From: Alloboseaceae bacterium BT-24-1 | GTDB taxonomy: Bacteria; Pseudomonadota; Alphaproteobacteria; Rhizobiales; Beijerinckiaceae | NCBI GenBank assembly: GCA_025846845.1 | Contig: JAOYTL010000013.1 | Coordinates: 1-64,000 of the forward strand | Direction of reading: 5' to 3' | DNA length: 64,000 nt | Part shown: positions 54,084 through 62,536 of the stretch, in pieces | How the letters are laid out: every line of letters begins with the position of its first letter | Numbering within the stretch: the first letter of the stretch is position 1 | Translations under genes and position numbers: made by a program | Notes under the pieces: model-generated | Database searches by the model: none | The model's input: only the letters and a program-made list of their open reading frames with translations | Told to the model about the DNA's origin: nothing

Positions 54084-54304
54084 GGCCTCATGCTAGCACG
54101 CGCGGGAGGCGGAGCACCTATCGCAAAGGCATGACGCGCTGCAGCTTTTCGCAGGATTTGCGCGCATAGGTTTTCGCGATCTCTCAGGCTCATCCTGGGC
54201 GCGTTTTCCAATGAGCGGCAGCGGCGTACCGCGAGGGGCGCTAGGGCGGTTTCCGAGCCTCGGCGGGGCTGACGTGCCGGCGCAGTCCGTCAGGCGCCGC
54301 GCGA

Positions 54305-54835
54305 TCAAGCGGGAACGTAGGTCAACCTGATCACCCCGTCTCCGACTCGATCGCTGGCCACAAGACGGAGCGGCGGCCGCCGGCCGGCGAAGAATGGTGT
54401 TCCGCGACCCAGCACGACAGGGTGCAAATAGAGGCGATACTCATCGATGAGGCCAAGCTCGGTCAGGCTTTGCGCCAGCTCTGGTCCGGCGACCGCGATC
54501 TCCCCTGCAAATCGATCCTTCAGCCCACGGACCACCACCTCGAGGCCGTCCTCGACGAGCGTGGCGTTGGGGCCGACGGACTTCAACGAGCGCGACACCA
54601 CCCATTTCGGCTGGCTCCGCCACGTCGCCGCGAACTCGCGTCGCTCCGCGTCCCACTCAGGATCGTCTTCATCCCAATAGCGCATGATCTCGTATATGCG
54701 GCGACCGTACACACTGCCGGCCAGACTGCGCACATGCTCGACCCAGTGACGAAAGAGCCCGGGATCTGTCTGGATTTCCTGGTGGTCGACGTAGCCGTCC
54801 AGGGACTGGTTCATTCCGAAGACGAGCTTCGCCAT
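54305..54835 (-). CDS. Dihydrofolate reductase-like / RibD C-terminal family protein
   Basis: 176 residues with the fold signatures KLVFGMNQSLDGYVD at the start, VYGRRIYEIMRYWDEDD, PKWVVSRSLKSVGPNATLVE, EIAVAGPELAQSLTELGLID and YRLYLHPVVLGRGTPFF. These NADPH-dependent-reductase-like proteins are widespread and mostly of unknown substrate. The ATG at 54835 was chosen because homology begins there. It is divergent from arsR-VOC, and their 143 bp intergenic region holds a strong operator. Confidence 0.9.
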   Translation of the reverse strand: MAKLVFGMNQSLDGYVDHQEIQTDPGLFRHWVEHVRSLAGSVYGRRIYEIMRYWDEDDPEWDAERREFAATWRSQPKWVVSRSLKSVGPNATLVEDGLEVVVRGLKDRFAGEIAVAGPELAQSLTELGLIDEYRLYLHPVVLGRGTPFFAGRRPPLRLVASDRVGDGVIRLTYVPA

Positions 54836-54925
54836 ACTGCAAATCTCCATTGCAGCTTCAGGATAGCGCGAACGTCCCGTGGACGTGACAGGAGGCACGA
54901 TCCGCGCCGGTCGCACCCATGCCCC

Positions 54926-54953
54926 TATCATGCAACCAAATTATTGCATGATA
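54926..54953. promoter_or_regulatory. Perfect inverted-repeat operator (probable ArsR-family site)
   Basis: TATCATGCAA and TTGCATGATA are exact reverse complements, separated by CCAAATTA. The site ends 25 bp before the ArsR-type gene and lies 90 bp upstream of the divergent DHFR-like gene. Autoregulation by the adjacent regulator, possibly of both directions, is the likely role. Confidence 0.72.
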
Positions 54954-54978
54954 AATATCCGCGTGCTAGCAATCGCCC

Positions 54979-55323
54979 ATGGACCTCGACCGCCTCTTCC
55001 GGGCGCTGGCCGATCCGACGCGGCGCCGCATGCTGGGCGAGCTCATGGAGCGGGACGGCCAGACGCTGTTCGAGCTGCATGTCCGCCTGGTCAGCTGGCA
55101 CGGGGCGAGCCTCTCCCGGCAGGCCCTGTCGAAGCATCTGCAGTTGCTGGAGGAGGCCGGCCTGGTCCGCACCGAATGGCGCTGGCGCAGCAAGCATCAT
55201 TTCCTCGAACGCTCGCCGCTGCGGCAGATGTGGGATGTGTGGATGCGGCCTCTGGCCGAGCCGCCGGAGAGGGAGAAGAGCAATGCCGATCAAGATCGTC
55301 GTGACGAGCGTGCTGGTCGATGA
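54979..55323 (+). CDS. ArsR-family transcriptional regulator
   Basis: 114 residues with a winged helix-turn-helix: DLDRLFRALADPTRRRMLGE, SLSRQALSKHLQLLEEAGLV and RTEWRWRSKHHFLE. No metal-binding Cys pair of classical ArsR/SmtB type is seen, so it belongs to the non-metal group often paired with SRPBCC or VOC proteins. Its 3' end overlaps the VOC gene by 41 bp in another frame, so the two are co-transcribed. A perfect palindrome lies just upstream. Confidence 0.9.
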   Translation: MDLDRLFRALADPTRRRMLGELMERDGQTLFELHVRLVSWHGASLSRQALSKHLQLLEEAGLVRTEWRWRSKHHFLERSPLRQMWDVWMRPLAEPPEREKSNADQDRRDERAGR

Positions 55324-55675
55324 CCAGGACAAGGCGCTGCGCTTCTACCGCGATATTCTGGGCTTCGAGCTGAAGCACGACATCCCGCTGGGCCAGCATC
55401 GCTGGCTGACCCTGACCTCATCAGGCGATCCCGAGGGCGTCGAGCTCCTGCTCGAGCCAGACGAGCATCCCGCCGCGCAGCCATGGAAGACCGCGCTCGT
55501 GGCCGACGGCATCCCGGCGACCTCCTTCGGGGTCGAGGACGTCCATGCCGAGCATGCGAGACTTTCCGCGCTCGGCGTCGCCTTCACCCAGCCGCCGGTC
55601 CATCTCGGCCCGGTCACCACCGCGGTCTTCGACGACACCTGCGGCAACCTGATCCAGATCGCCCAGCGGCATTGA
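55283..55675 (+). CDS. VOC-family (glyoxalase/bleomycin-resistance fold) protein
   Basis: 130 residues: MPIKIVVTSVLVDDQDKALR then FYRDILGFELKHDIPLGQHR, GVELLLEPDEHPAAQPW and PVTTAVFDDTCGNLIQIAQR. Two beta-alpha-beta-beta-beta modules are typical. Metal-dependent chemistry is possible (Glu in VELLLE), but the substrate is unknown. It starts within the last 41 bp of arsR. A longer open frame on this strand from 54422 is only an extension without homology. Confidence 0.9.
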   Translation: MPIKIVVTSVLVDDQDKALRFYRDILGFELKHDIPLGQHRWLTLTSSGDPEGVELLLEPDEHPAAQPWKTALVADGIPATSFGVEDVHAEHARLSALGVAFTQPPVHLGPVTTAVFDDTCGNLIQIAQRH

Positions 55676-55703
55676 GGGACGGGCCGCCGCGACGGCCCTA
55701 CCC

Positions 55704-56720
55704 TCACCGCTCGGTGATCTTGAACTCGATCCTGCGGTTGCGGCGCCAGGCATCGTCGTTGTTGGCGACGTCGAGCGGCTGGAACTCGCCGAAGCCAGTC
55801 GCGGCGATGCGGTCGGCGGGAATGCCCTTGCTGACCAGATATTCGACCACGGCGACGGCGCGCGCCGTCGACAGGTTCCAGTTCGACGGGAATTGCGGCG
55901 AGCGGATCGGCCGGTTGTCGGTGTGGCCGTCGACGCGCAGGATCCAGGGCAGGTCCGGCGGCATTTCGCGGCCGAGATCGACGATGATGGCGCCCAGCTT
56001 GTCGAGCTCGCCGCGCCCTTCCGGCTTCAGCACGGCCTGACCGGCATCGAAGAAGACTTCGGACTGGAAGACGAAGCGGTCGCCGACGACGCGGATGTCG
56101 GGCCGCGTGCCGAGCACCTGGCGCAGGCGTCCGAAGAAGTCGGAGCGATAGCGCGCCAGTTCCTGCACCCGCTGCGCCAGCGCGACGTTGAGACGTGAGC
56201 CGAGCTCGGAAATCCGCGTCTGCGATTCCTTGTCCTTGGCCTCGGCCGCGCCGATCGCCTCCTCCAGCGCCGCAAGCTGGCGGCGCATTGCGACGATCTG
56301 CTGGTTGACCATCTCGACGGTCGCCTGCGCCTTGGCGGAGAGCTGTTTTTCGGCGTCGAGCGCCTTCTGCGTGTCGGCGAGTTGGGCAGGTGCATTCTTG
56401 TTGGAGGAATCGAGCAGGCCCTGCACTCGTGAGCGCTCAGCCTGTTCGCTCGTCAGCGAGGATTGCAGCAAGGCGAGCGAATCCTTGGCCTCCTTGCCGG
56501 TCGACCGTTCGAGGGCGAGCAGGTCGCTGAGCTCGGAGATCTGGCGGTTCAGCCGGTCGAGCACCGTGTCCCGGCCGCTGATCTCCTGCGACAGGAAGAA
56601 CTGGCCGAGGACGAAGACCGAGAGCAGGAAGACGATACCGATCAGCATCGTCGAGAGCGCGTCGACGAAGCCTGGCCAGAAATTCACCTCTTCCCGGCGG
56701 TGCGCGCGCGACAGGGCCAT
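55704..56720 (-). CDS. MotB-like protein with OmpA peptidoglycan-binding domain
   Basis: 338 residues. One N-terminal helix (FVDALSTMLIGIVFLLSVFV) carries an Asp at about 20, in the position of the proton-accepting Asp of MotB/ExbD. A long coiled coil follows (about 50-190; LNRQISELSDLLALERSTGK, MRRQLAALEEAIGAAEAKDK). The C-terminal OmpA domain has WILRVDGHTDNRPI and NWNLSTARAVAVVEYLV. It lies 52 bp after a MotA-like gene. No flagellar genes are nearby, so it is probably a non-flagellar proton-driven complex at the cell wall. Confidence 0.88.
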   Translation of the reverse strand: MALSRAHRREEVNFWPGFVDALSTMLIGIVFLLSVFVLGQFFLSQEISGRDTVLDRLNRQISELSDLLALERSTGKEAKDSLALLQSSLTSEQAERSRVQGLLDSSNKNAPAQLADTQKALDAEKQLSAKAQATVEMVNQQIVAMRRQLAALEEAIGAAEAKDKESQTRISELGSRLNVALAQRVQELARYRSDFFGRLRQVLGTRPDIRVVGDRFVFQSEVFFDAGQAVLKPEGRGELDKLGAIIVDLGREMPPDLPWILRVDGHTDNRPIRSPQFPSNWNLSTARAVAVVEYLVSKGIPADRIAATGFGEFQPLDVANNDDAWRRNRRIEFKITER

Positions 56721-56772
56721 GCTCAGCCTTTCTTGCGATCAGCGCCTGCGATGCCGCAGCACCATGGCAGGG

Positions 56773-57828
56773 TCATGACTCACCGACGCGTTCGGCGGCG
56801 AGGCGCTCGATCAGGCGCTTCAGGTCCTTCTCGCGGGCCGCCTGCGCCTCGACCCAGTCGCGGATCAACTGCTGCTCCGAGCGCATATGCTGGACGAGGC
56901 CCTGGATGCCCTCGGCGAGATTGGCGAGCGCCTGCGTCGCGGCGCGGTTGTTGCTCCCGTCCTGCATCGCCGCCTGGAGCTTGTCGAGACGCTCGACCAC
57001 GACGTCGCCCGAGGCTGGGCCGGCCACCGGCATCGCCAGCGGGATCGTAGCGGAGTTCGCCGTGGCGGAGCCGAGATAGTCTTCGAGTTCGTTGCGGAAC
57101 CTGCGCTGCGCCTGGCCGAGCTGAAGATCGAGGAAGCCGAGCAGGACCGCGCCGGCGATACCGAACAGCGAAGCCGAGAAGGACAGCGCCATGCCGGCGA
57201 GCGGTGCGGCGAGGCCCGTCTTGAGCTCGTCGAAAAGCACGCCTGCCTCCGCGCCGGTGCGCAGGCTCTTGATGACGGTGCCGATCGACGAGATGGTTTC
57301 GAGCAGGCCCCAGAACGTCCCGAGCAGGCCAAGGAAGACCAGAAGTCCGGCAATATAGCGCAGCACCTCGCGCCCGTCGTCGAGCCGGACCGCGATCGAT
57401 TCGAGCAGGGTCGCAGCCTGGGACGGGGCGAGCGTGCGGCGCTCCAGCGCCGGCAGCACGGCGCCGAGCGGGCTGATCACCTGATTGCGCCGGATCGCCA
57501 CGCCCGCCGGGTTGGCGGCGAGACGAGTGGCGGCGCGTGCCTCGCTGTCGATACGCCAGAGCTCCCGCAGCGTAATCAGCACGCCGACAGCGAGCGCGCC
57601 GAGGATCAGGCCGTTGAGGCCGGGATTGGCCATGACCGCGGTAACGAGATTGGTGTGCAGGATGTAGACGAGGAAGCCGATCAGCGCGAGGAAGATCAGC
57701 GCACGCAGGACATAGCGCAGCGGGCGGGAAAATCGGAAGGTCTGCGGCCTGTGCATCGCCGCCGCCGAGCTTCCCTCAGCCAGGGGCTCCAGCGGCTGGA
57801 CCTCGGGGGCCGCCTCGTCATTGGCCAT
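56773..57828 (-). CDS. MotA/TolQ/ExbB-like proton channel family protein
   Basis: 351 residues with four membrane segments: VLRALIFLALIGFLVYILHT, GLILGALAVGVLITLREL, YIAGLLVFLGLLGTFWGLLE and GMALSFSASLFGIAGAVLLG. The LGLLGTFWGLLETIS segment is the ExbB/MotA channel signature. The C-terminus is a cytoplasmic helical tail (VVERLDKLQAAMQDGSNNRA, QAAREKDLKRLIERLAAERV). It pairs with the MotB-like gene downstream. What the motor acts on is unknown. Confidence 0.88.
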   Translation of the reverse strand: MANDEAAPEVQPLEPLAEGSSAAAMHRPQTFRFSRPLRYVLRALIFLALIGFLVYILHTNLVTAVMANPGLNGLILGALAVGVLITLRELWRIDSEARAATRLAANPAGVAIRRNQVISPLGAVLPALERRTLAPSQAATLLESIAVRLDDGREVLRYIAGLLVFLGLLGTFWGLLETISSIGTVIKSLRTGAEAGVLFDELKTGLAAPLAGMALSFSASLFGIAGAVLLGFLDLQLGQAQRRFRNELEDYLGSATANSATIPLAMPVAGPASGDVVVERLDKLQAAMQDGSNNRAATQALANLAEGIQGLVQHMRSEQQLIRDWVEAQAAREKDLKRLIERLAAERVGES

Positions 57829-57914
57829 GCCTGCTCATCCGATCCCGTTTCGTCGCGGCGGCGACTGTCGCCTCCCGCCACGCAAGGATCAAGCAGGAAA
57901 CGCCTTGCGTTTCG

Positions 57915-58703
57915 TCAAAGAACCGTCTTGAGGGCGGCGCGCAACGCCGGCTCACCCGCTTCGTTGCCGCAGATCACGTCCTTGGCCGAGGTCGGCTGCT
58001 TGCCGTCGAGCGTGCCGAAGGTGCCGCCCGCCTCGCGCACCATCACTGCGCCGGCGCCGAAATCCCAGGTGTTGATGCCGCGCTCCCAATAGGCGTCCAT
58101 GCGGCCGGCGGCGACATAGGCGATGTCGAGCGCGGCCGAGCCCATGCGGCGGACATTGGCGAAGCGGCTCATCACGGCGCCGAGCTCCTTCAGGAAGAGC
58201 GGGTGCCCGCCCTTGCCGATATGGGGCACGCCCATGCCGATCAGCATGTCCGGCGATTCGCGGCGGCCGGAGACGCGCATGCGGCGGTTGTTGACATAGG
58301 CGCCCTTGCCCTTCTCGGCGATGAAGAGCTCGTCCTTGGCGGCGTCGTAGATCACGCCGGCGATGAACTGGTTGTCGCGCTCAAGCGCCACCGAGATGTT
58401 CCAATGCGGGATGCCGCGCAGGAAGTTGTGGGTGCCGTCGAGCGGGTCGACATGCCAGCGATTGCTTTCGTCGGTCCCGGCGACGACACCGCTCTCCTCC
58501 ATCACGAAGCCGTAGCCCGGCCGCGCCTTCTCCAATGCGGCGCGCAGGATCTCCTCGGCCTTGTGATCGGCCTTGGAGACGAAGTCGCCGGGCCCCTTGG
58601 CCAGGACCTGCAGGTTCTCGACCTCGCCGAAGTCGCGCTTCAGCGAACGCGACGCCTTCATCACGGCATCGGTCATCACGGTCATCAGGGGGGAACGGAT
58701 CAT
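57915..58703 (-). CDS. Inositol monophosphatase family protein
   Basis: 262 residues of the FIG/IMPase superfamily. Metal-site motifs: FVMEESG, WHVDPLDGTHNFLRGIPHW and, near the C-terminus, GINTWDFGAGAVMVREAGG. GDFVSKADHKAEEIL is the conserved N-terminal segment. It dephosphorylates myo-inositol-1-phosphate or related sugar or nucleotide phosphates; in bacteria without inositol lipids the true substrate varies. The ATG at 58703 was chosen. It lies 89 bp after the Sel1 gene and 86 bp before the MotA-like gene. Confidence 0.92.
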   Translation of the reverse strand: MIRSPLMTVMTDAVMKASRSLKRDFGEVENLQVLAKGPGDFVSKADHKAEEILRAALEKARPGYGFVMEESGVVAGTDESNRWHVDPLDGTHNFLRGIPHWNISVALERDNQFIAGVIYDAAKDELFIAEKGKGAYVNNRRMRVSGRRESPDMLIGMGVPHIGKGGHPLFLKELGAVMSRFANVRRMGSAALDIAYVAAGRMDAYWERGINTWDFGAGAVMVREAGGTFGTLDGKQPTSAKDVICGNEAGEPALRAALKTVL

Positions 58704-58792
58704 GGTCAAAACCTCCGGCGCTCGGGAGCGCGGCAGAAAAGGATACGGACTATCAAACAGCAGCGCCGGCAATGCGACGCGAATTCGCGCCG

Positions 58793-59719
58793 TCACTTGC
58801 TCGGTTGGCTCGGCGTCGTCAAGGCCGTCGCCTCGATCCGGTCGGCCGCGAGGCGGGCGGCACGGCCACGCTGCTCCGGCGAAAGCCGCTCCAGAACCTG
58901 GTCGAGCGTGGCATCGGAGAGGCCCTGCGACCGCGCTGCGAGGTGCCAGGCAGCGGCTTCCGACAGATCCGGCGGGACGGCGCGACCGAACTGGTAGAGC
59001 TTCGCCAATCGGTTCTGGGCGATGGCGTTGCCCTTGTTGGCGGCGCGGATGAAGAGCCTGGCCGCCGCGCGCTCATCCTTGGCGACGCCGTCGCCATTGA
59101 ACAGCATGATCGCGTACTCGACTTCGCCGGCGATGAGCCCGCTGGCGGCAGCCTTGCCCATCCACTGGGCCGCCATCCCGTCATCCTGCGGCACGCCGCG
59201 GCCCAACTTGTAGAGAATGGCGAGCGCATGCTGGGCGTCGCCGAGATCGGTGGCGGCGGCCACCCTGAGGCAGCCTATGGCACGCTGGTCGTCCTGCGGC
59301 CTGCCCGTCGCGAGCAGGGCGATGGCGAGGTTGTAGTTGGCGGCGGGATGGCCGGCGGCGGCCGCCTTCTCGAGCAGGGCGCCGGCTGCTTTCGGGTCAC
59401 GCGTAACGCCGCGTCCTTCAAGCATCGCCATGGCGAGCGCAAACATGGCGTTGACGTCGCCCTTGTCGGCCGCGAGCCGGTACCAATCGGCCGCGGCCTT
59501 GGCGTCGTCACGGACACCGAGGCCCTGGCGATAGATCTCGCCAAGCAGCGTCATTGCCGCAGCATCGTTCGGATCGGCCTCGAGCCGCTTCAGGGCCTCC
59601 GCCTGGGCACGCCGATAATGTCCGGCCTGATAGGCGCCATAAGCGAGGTCCGACACCGGCTCCGCCGCGGCGGCGGGTAGGGCAAGCATCAGGGCGAGCG
59701 CGGTCAGCGCAAGCCTCAT
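58793..59719 (-). CDS. Secreted Sel1-repeat (TPR-like) protein
   Basis: 308 residues with a signal peptide (LALTALALMLALPAAAAEP). Sel1 repeats cover most of the rest: AAMTLLGEIYRQGLGVRDDA, AMFALAMAMLEGRGVTRDPK, ANYNLAIALLATGRPQDD, AQHALAILYKLGRGVPQDDG, EVEYAIMLFNGDGVAKDERA and AQNRLAKLYQFGRAVPPDLS. Probably a periplasmic protein-interaction scaffold. Its start overlaps the ThiE-like stop by 4 bp (ATGA), the last link of a tightly coupled chain. Confidence 0.92.
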   Translation of the reverse strand: MRLALTALALMLALPAAAAEPVSDLAYGAYQAGHYRRAQAEALKRLEADPNDAAAMTLLGEIYRQGLGVRDDAKAAADWYRLAADKGDVNAMFALAMAMLEGRGVTRDPKAAGALLEKAAAAGHPAANYNLAIALLATGRPQDDQRAIGCLRVAAATDLGDAQHALAILYKLGRGVPQDDGMAAQWMGKAAASGLIAGEVEYAIMLFNGDGVAKDERAAARLFIRAANKGNAIAQNRLAKLYQFGRAVPPDLSEAAAWHLAARSQGLSDATLDQVLERLSPEQRGRAARLAADRIEATALTTPSQPSK

Positions 59720-60369
59720 CGCGCCGTCCTGCGGGCATGCTGGGCCGTGATCGCAGCATCGGCCTCGGCGACCGCTGCACGGATGTCGACCTCTTCGGCG
59801 AAGACCCATTCGCCGAGCGCGACGAATTCGGCGCCAGTCTCGATCAGGGTCGGAACGGAATCGGCGTCCGGGCAATAGGCGATGCAGGGCGTCTCGAAGA
59901 TCTCGGCCCACCAGGAGGCGCGCTCGATCACCGCCGGCAAGGGCGGCAGCGAACCATCCGGCCGCGGCTCGCCGAACATGACGTAGTCGACGCCAGCCTC
60001 GCCCATATCCATGGCGTCATGGCGCGAGCGCAGGCCCCCTACCCCGATGATGCGTTCCTGCTTCAGGCTGGAACGCGCCTCGGCGATCACATCGGCACCT
60101 TGGATCAGATGGACGCCGTCGGCGCCGCCGCGGCTGGCGACCTGGGCCGAGGCCTCGACCACCAGGGCGACGTTCTGCGCCTGCACCGGCGGAGCCAGCG
60201 CCTTGACCCGTTCGGTCAGGCTGCGCTCGTCGCCGGGCGCGAGCCGAAGCAGCACTGCGGCGACATCGCCGCCGGCGAAGGCCTGCATCAGGCGAAAGGT
60301 GATCGCGCCGGGATCCAGGATCGGCGGCGTGACGAGCATCAGGCGGGTGCGGGGCAGGTTCGTGGTCAT
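59716..60369 (-). CDS. Divergent thiamine-phosphate synthase-like (ThiE fold) protein
   Basis: 217 residues of TIM-barrel type. ThiE-like marks remain in RLMLVTPPIL, RGGADGVHLIQGAD and AGVDYVMFGEP. Several active-site positions differ, though: GVHL is followed by IQGAD in place of the usual GQEDL-type loop, and the glycine-rich phosphate loop is replaced by IIGVGGLRSRHDAMDMGEAG. It is overlapped by 4 bp with benE upstream and with the Sel1 gene downstream. No TPP riboswitch or other thi gene is present. Catalysis of thiamine-phosphate synthesis is doubtful. Confidence 0.82.
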   Translation of the reverse strand: MTTNLPRTRLMLVTPPILDPGAITFRLMQAFAGGDVAAVLLRLAPGDERSLTERVKALAPPVQAQNVALVVEASAQVASRGGADGVHLIQGADVIAEARSSLKQERIIGVGGLRSRHDAMDMGEAGVDYVMFGEPRPDGSLPPLPAVIERASWWAEIFETPCIAYCPDADSVPTLIETGAEFVALGEWVFAEEVDIRAAVAEADAAITAQHARRTAR

Positions 60370-61520
60370 GATCTTGCGCGCAAACGGCCTGCGGCGTGAT
60401 CCAATGTCAAGACCATAAGCCCTGCGACCAGGCTCCAGAAGGCGGAACCGACCCCGAAGAGCGACAGGCTGGACGCGGCGACGGCGAAGGTGACCACCGC
60501 AGCGAAGCGGTCCTTGTCGCTCCCCATCGCCTGACCGAGCGCGCCCGTCAGCGAGCCGACGAGGCCGAGGCCGGCGACCGCGACGATCAGCGCCTTCGGC
60601 ATGGCGAGGATCAGCGCGAGCAGCAGGCCGGCAGTCGCCGCAATCGCGAGCCAGAAGAAGCCGTACCAGATCCCGGCCTTCCAGCGCTGCTTCGGATCGG
60701 GATGCGTGTCGGCGCCGGTGCAGATCGAGGCGCTGATCGCCGCCATATTGACCATATGGGCTCCGGTCGGCGCCGTCAGGGCCGACATCAGCCCGGTGAC
60801 GAACAGGCAGGAGGCGGTCGGTGGCTGGTAGCCGGAGGCGCGCAGCACGGCGAAGCCCGGCAGGTTCTGCGCCGCCATGGTGACGAGATAGAGCGGGATG
60901 CCGATGCCGACGATGGCGGTCAGGTCGAGATGCGGGACGATCAGCTCGATATGGGTGAGCGCAACCGGCCCGGCCGGCAGCGTCGCGGTGCCGGTGGCGA
61001 AGGCGAGCGCGAGGCCCGCACCCAGCGCCGCGATGACACCAAGGAAGGGACTCCACAACCGCGCCAGCAGGAAGACGACGAGCAGCGTCAGCACCAGGGC
61101 CGGCTGCAGACGCATCTCGTCGAAGACGGCGACGACGAAGCGGAAGATCACGCCGGCGAGCATGGCCGCGGCGATGCTCATCGGAATGCGCTCGACCAGC
61201 GCACCGAGCGGGCGGAACGCGGCCGTCGCCATCATCAGCGCAGCAGCGGCGAGGAAGGCACCGACGGCCGAGGCCATGTCGACGCCGCTCGCAGCCGCGA
61301 TCAGCGCCGCGCCCGGCGTCGACCAGGCGCAGATGATCGGCATGCGATGCCGCCAGGACAGGATGAGGCTGGCGAGCCCCTTGGCGATGGCGAGCCCGGC
61401 GAGCCATGACACGGTCTGCCCGGCCGTCGCGCCGAGCGCCTGCGCGGCGGCGAGGATCACCACGACCGAAGCTGCGTAACCGACGAAGACAGCGACGACG
61501 GCGGAGAAGAGCTGCGACAT
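60366..61520 (-). CDS. benE: BenE-family benzoate/proton symporter-like protein
   Basis: 384 residues, about eleven to twelve membrane helices. Family segments: WRHRMPIICAWSTPGAALIA, AAMLAGVIFRFVVAVFDEM, ALTAPTGAHMVNMAAISASI and GLVGSLTGALGQAM. BenE proteins are annotated as benzoate importers, but few are tested, and no benzoate-degradation genes are here. The start shares one base with the upstream stop (TGATG), and the end overlaps the ThiE-like gene by 4 bp. Confidence 0.9.
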   Translation of the reverse strand: MSQLFSAVVAVFVGYAASVVVILAAAQALGATAGQTVSWLAGLAIAKGLASLILSWRHRMPIICAWSTPGAALIAAASGVDMASAVGAFLAAAALMMATAAFRPLGALVERIPMSIAAAMLAGVIFRFVVAVFDEMRLQPALVLTLLVVFLLARLWSPFLGVIAALGAGLALAFATGTATLPAGPVALTHIELIVPHLDLTAIVGIGIPLYLVTMAAQNLPGFAVLRASGYQPPTASCLFVTGLMSALTAPTGAHMVNMAAISASICTGADTHPDPKQRWKAGIWYGFFWLAIAATAGLLLALILAMPKALIVAVAGLGLVGSLTGALGQAMGSDKDRFAAVVTFAVAASSLSLFGVGSAFWSLVAGLMVLTLDHAAGRLRARS

Positions 61521-62353
61521 CAGCCGCCCTGCTGATCCCAGGCTGTCGGCCAGGTCTCGGCTAGCGTTGTGCCGAGGCGCACCGGCCAGGCTGCCTTGGC
61601 GAGGCCGGTCCGATCATCGGTCTCGACCGCGATGCCCGACAGCGTGCCCTCGCCGAGCGCCGGCTCCAGCCGCGAACCCGGCGTCTTCTGCAGGAAGCGG
61701 CGGATCGCCTCCTCCTTCTGCATGCCGAGGATCGACTCATAGTCGCCGCACATGCCGGCGTCGGTCTGGTAGGCGGTGCCGGCCGGCAGCACGCGGGTGT
61801 CCGAGGTCGGGACATGGGTATGGGTGCCGACGACGAGGCTGGCGCGGCCGTCGAGATAATAGGCCATGGCGAGCTTCTCGCTGGTCGCCTCGGCATGGAC
61901 GTCGACGATGACGGCGTCGGCGGCATCGCCCAATGGGCAGGCGGCGAGCTCGCGCTCAAGCGCAGCGAAGGGATCGTCGAGCGCGTCCATGAACAGCCGG
62001 CCCATGACGTTGACGACGAGAACGCGCGCGCCGTTCCTGGCCTCGATCACGGTCGCACCGCGGCCGGGCGTGCCGGGTGGATAGTTCGCCGGGCGGATCA
62101 GGCGCGGCTGGCGCTCGATGAAGACCATCGCCTCGCGCTGGTCCCAGGAATGGTTGCCGAGCGTGATGACATCGGCGCCGGCGGCAAGGGTCTCGTCGCA
62201 GATCGCCTCGGTGATGCCGAAGCCGCCGGCGGAGTTCTCGCCATTGATGACGACGCAATCGAGCTTCCAGCGCTCACGCAGGCCGGGCAGGCGATCCTGC
62301 ACAGCGAGGCGGCCGGCGCGCCCGACGATGTCGCCGAGAAAGAGTAGACGCAT
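61520..62353 (-). CDS. YmdB-type metallophosphoesterase (TIGR00282)
   Basis: 277 residues. Metal ligands of the calcineurin-like fold: MRLLFLGDIVGRAGRLAVQD, INGENSAGGFGI, TLGNHSWDQREAM, IVDVHAEATSEKLAM and VVGTHTHVPTSD. In Bacillus this family hydrolyses 2',3'-cyclic nucleotides and affects RNA turnover and biofilms; the role in alphaproteobacteria is inferred from homology. It lies downstream of 5-formyl-THF cyclo-ligase, a conserved alphaproteobacterial order. The ATG at 62353 was chosen. Confidence 0.94.
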   Translation of the reverse strand: MRLLFLGDIVGRAGRLAVQDRLPGLRERWKLDCVVINGENSAGGFGITEAICDETLAAGADVITLGNHSWDQREAMVFIERQPRLIRPANYPPGTPGRGATVIEARNGARVLVVNVMGRLFMDALDDPFAALERELAACPLGDAADAVIVDVHAEATSEKLAMAYYLDGRASLVVGTHTHVPTSDTRVLPAGTAYQTDAGMCGDYESILGMQKEEAIRRFLQKTPGSRLEPALGEGTLSGIAVETDDRTGLAKAAWPVRLGTTLAETWPTAWDQQGG

Positions 62354-62536
62354 GACACTATCCAGTGATTGGGCCGCCACATGGCGGCCCGTTCCGTCGC
62401 GCTTTCACCTCAGATGCCGTCGTCCCGGCCAGGGCGGCGAGGTCGCGCAGGACTTCGCGGTTTTGAGGGAAGCACGGCGGGACGACTGCGTCTTGAATGA
62501 AAGGCGCCTGCTAATGACGTGATCACCGCAGCGAAA

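Noticed and set aside
54422..55282. Long plus-strand frame leading into the VOC gene
   Set aside because: It runs antisense to the DHFR-like gene and through arsR in another frame; VOC homology starts at 55283.
55704..57828. Zorya-type anti-phage motor (ZorA/ZorB)
   Set aside because: The MotA/MotB-like pair has the general architecture, but no ZorC, ZorD or ZorE gene is adjacent and the flanking genes are housekeeping, so I report it only as an unassigned motor pair.
60300..60400. TPP riboswitch before the ThiE-like gene
   Set aside because: The gene overlaps benE by 4 bp, leaving no leader, and no thi-box sequence is visible.
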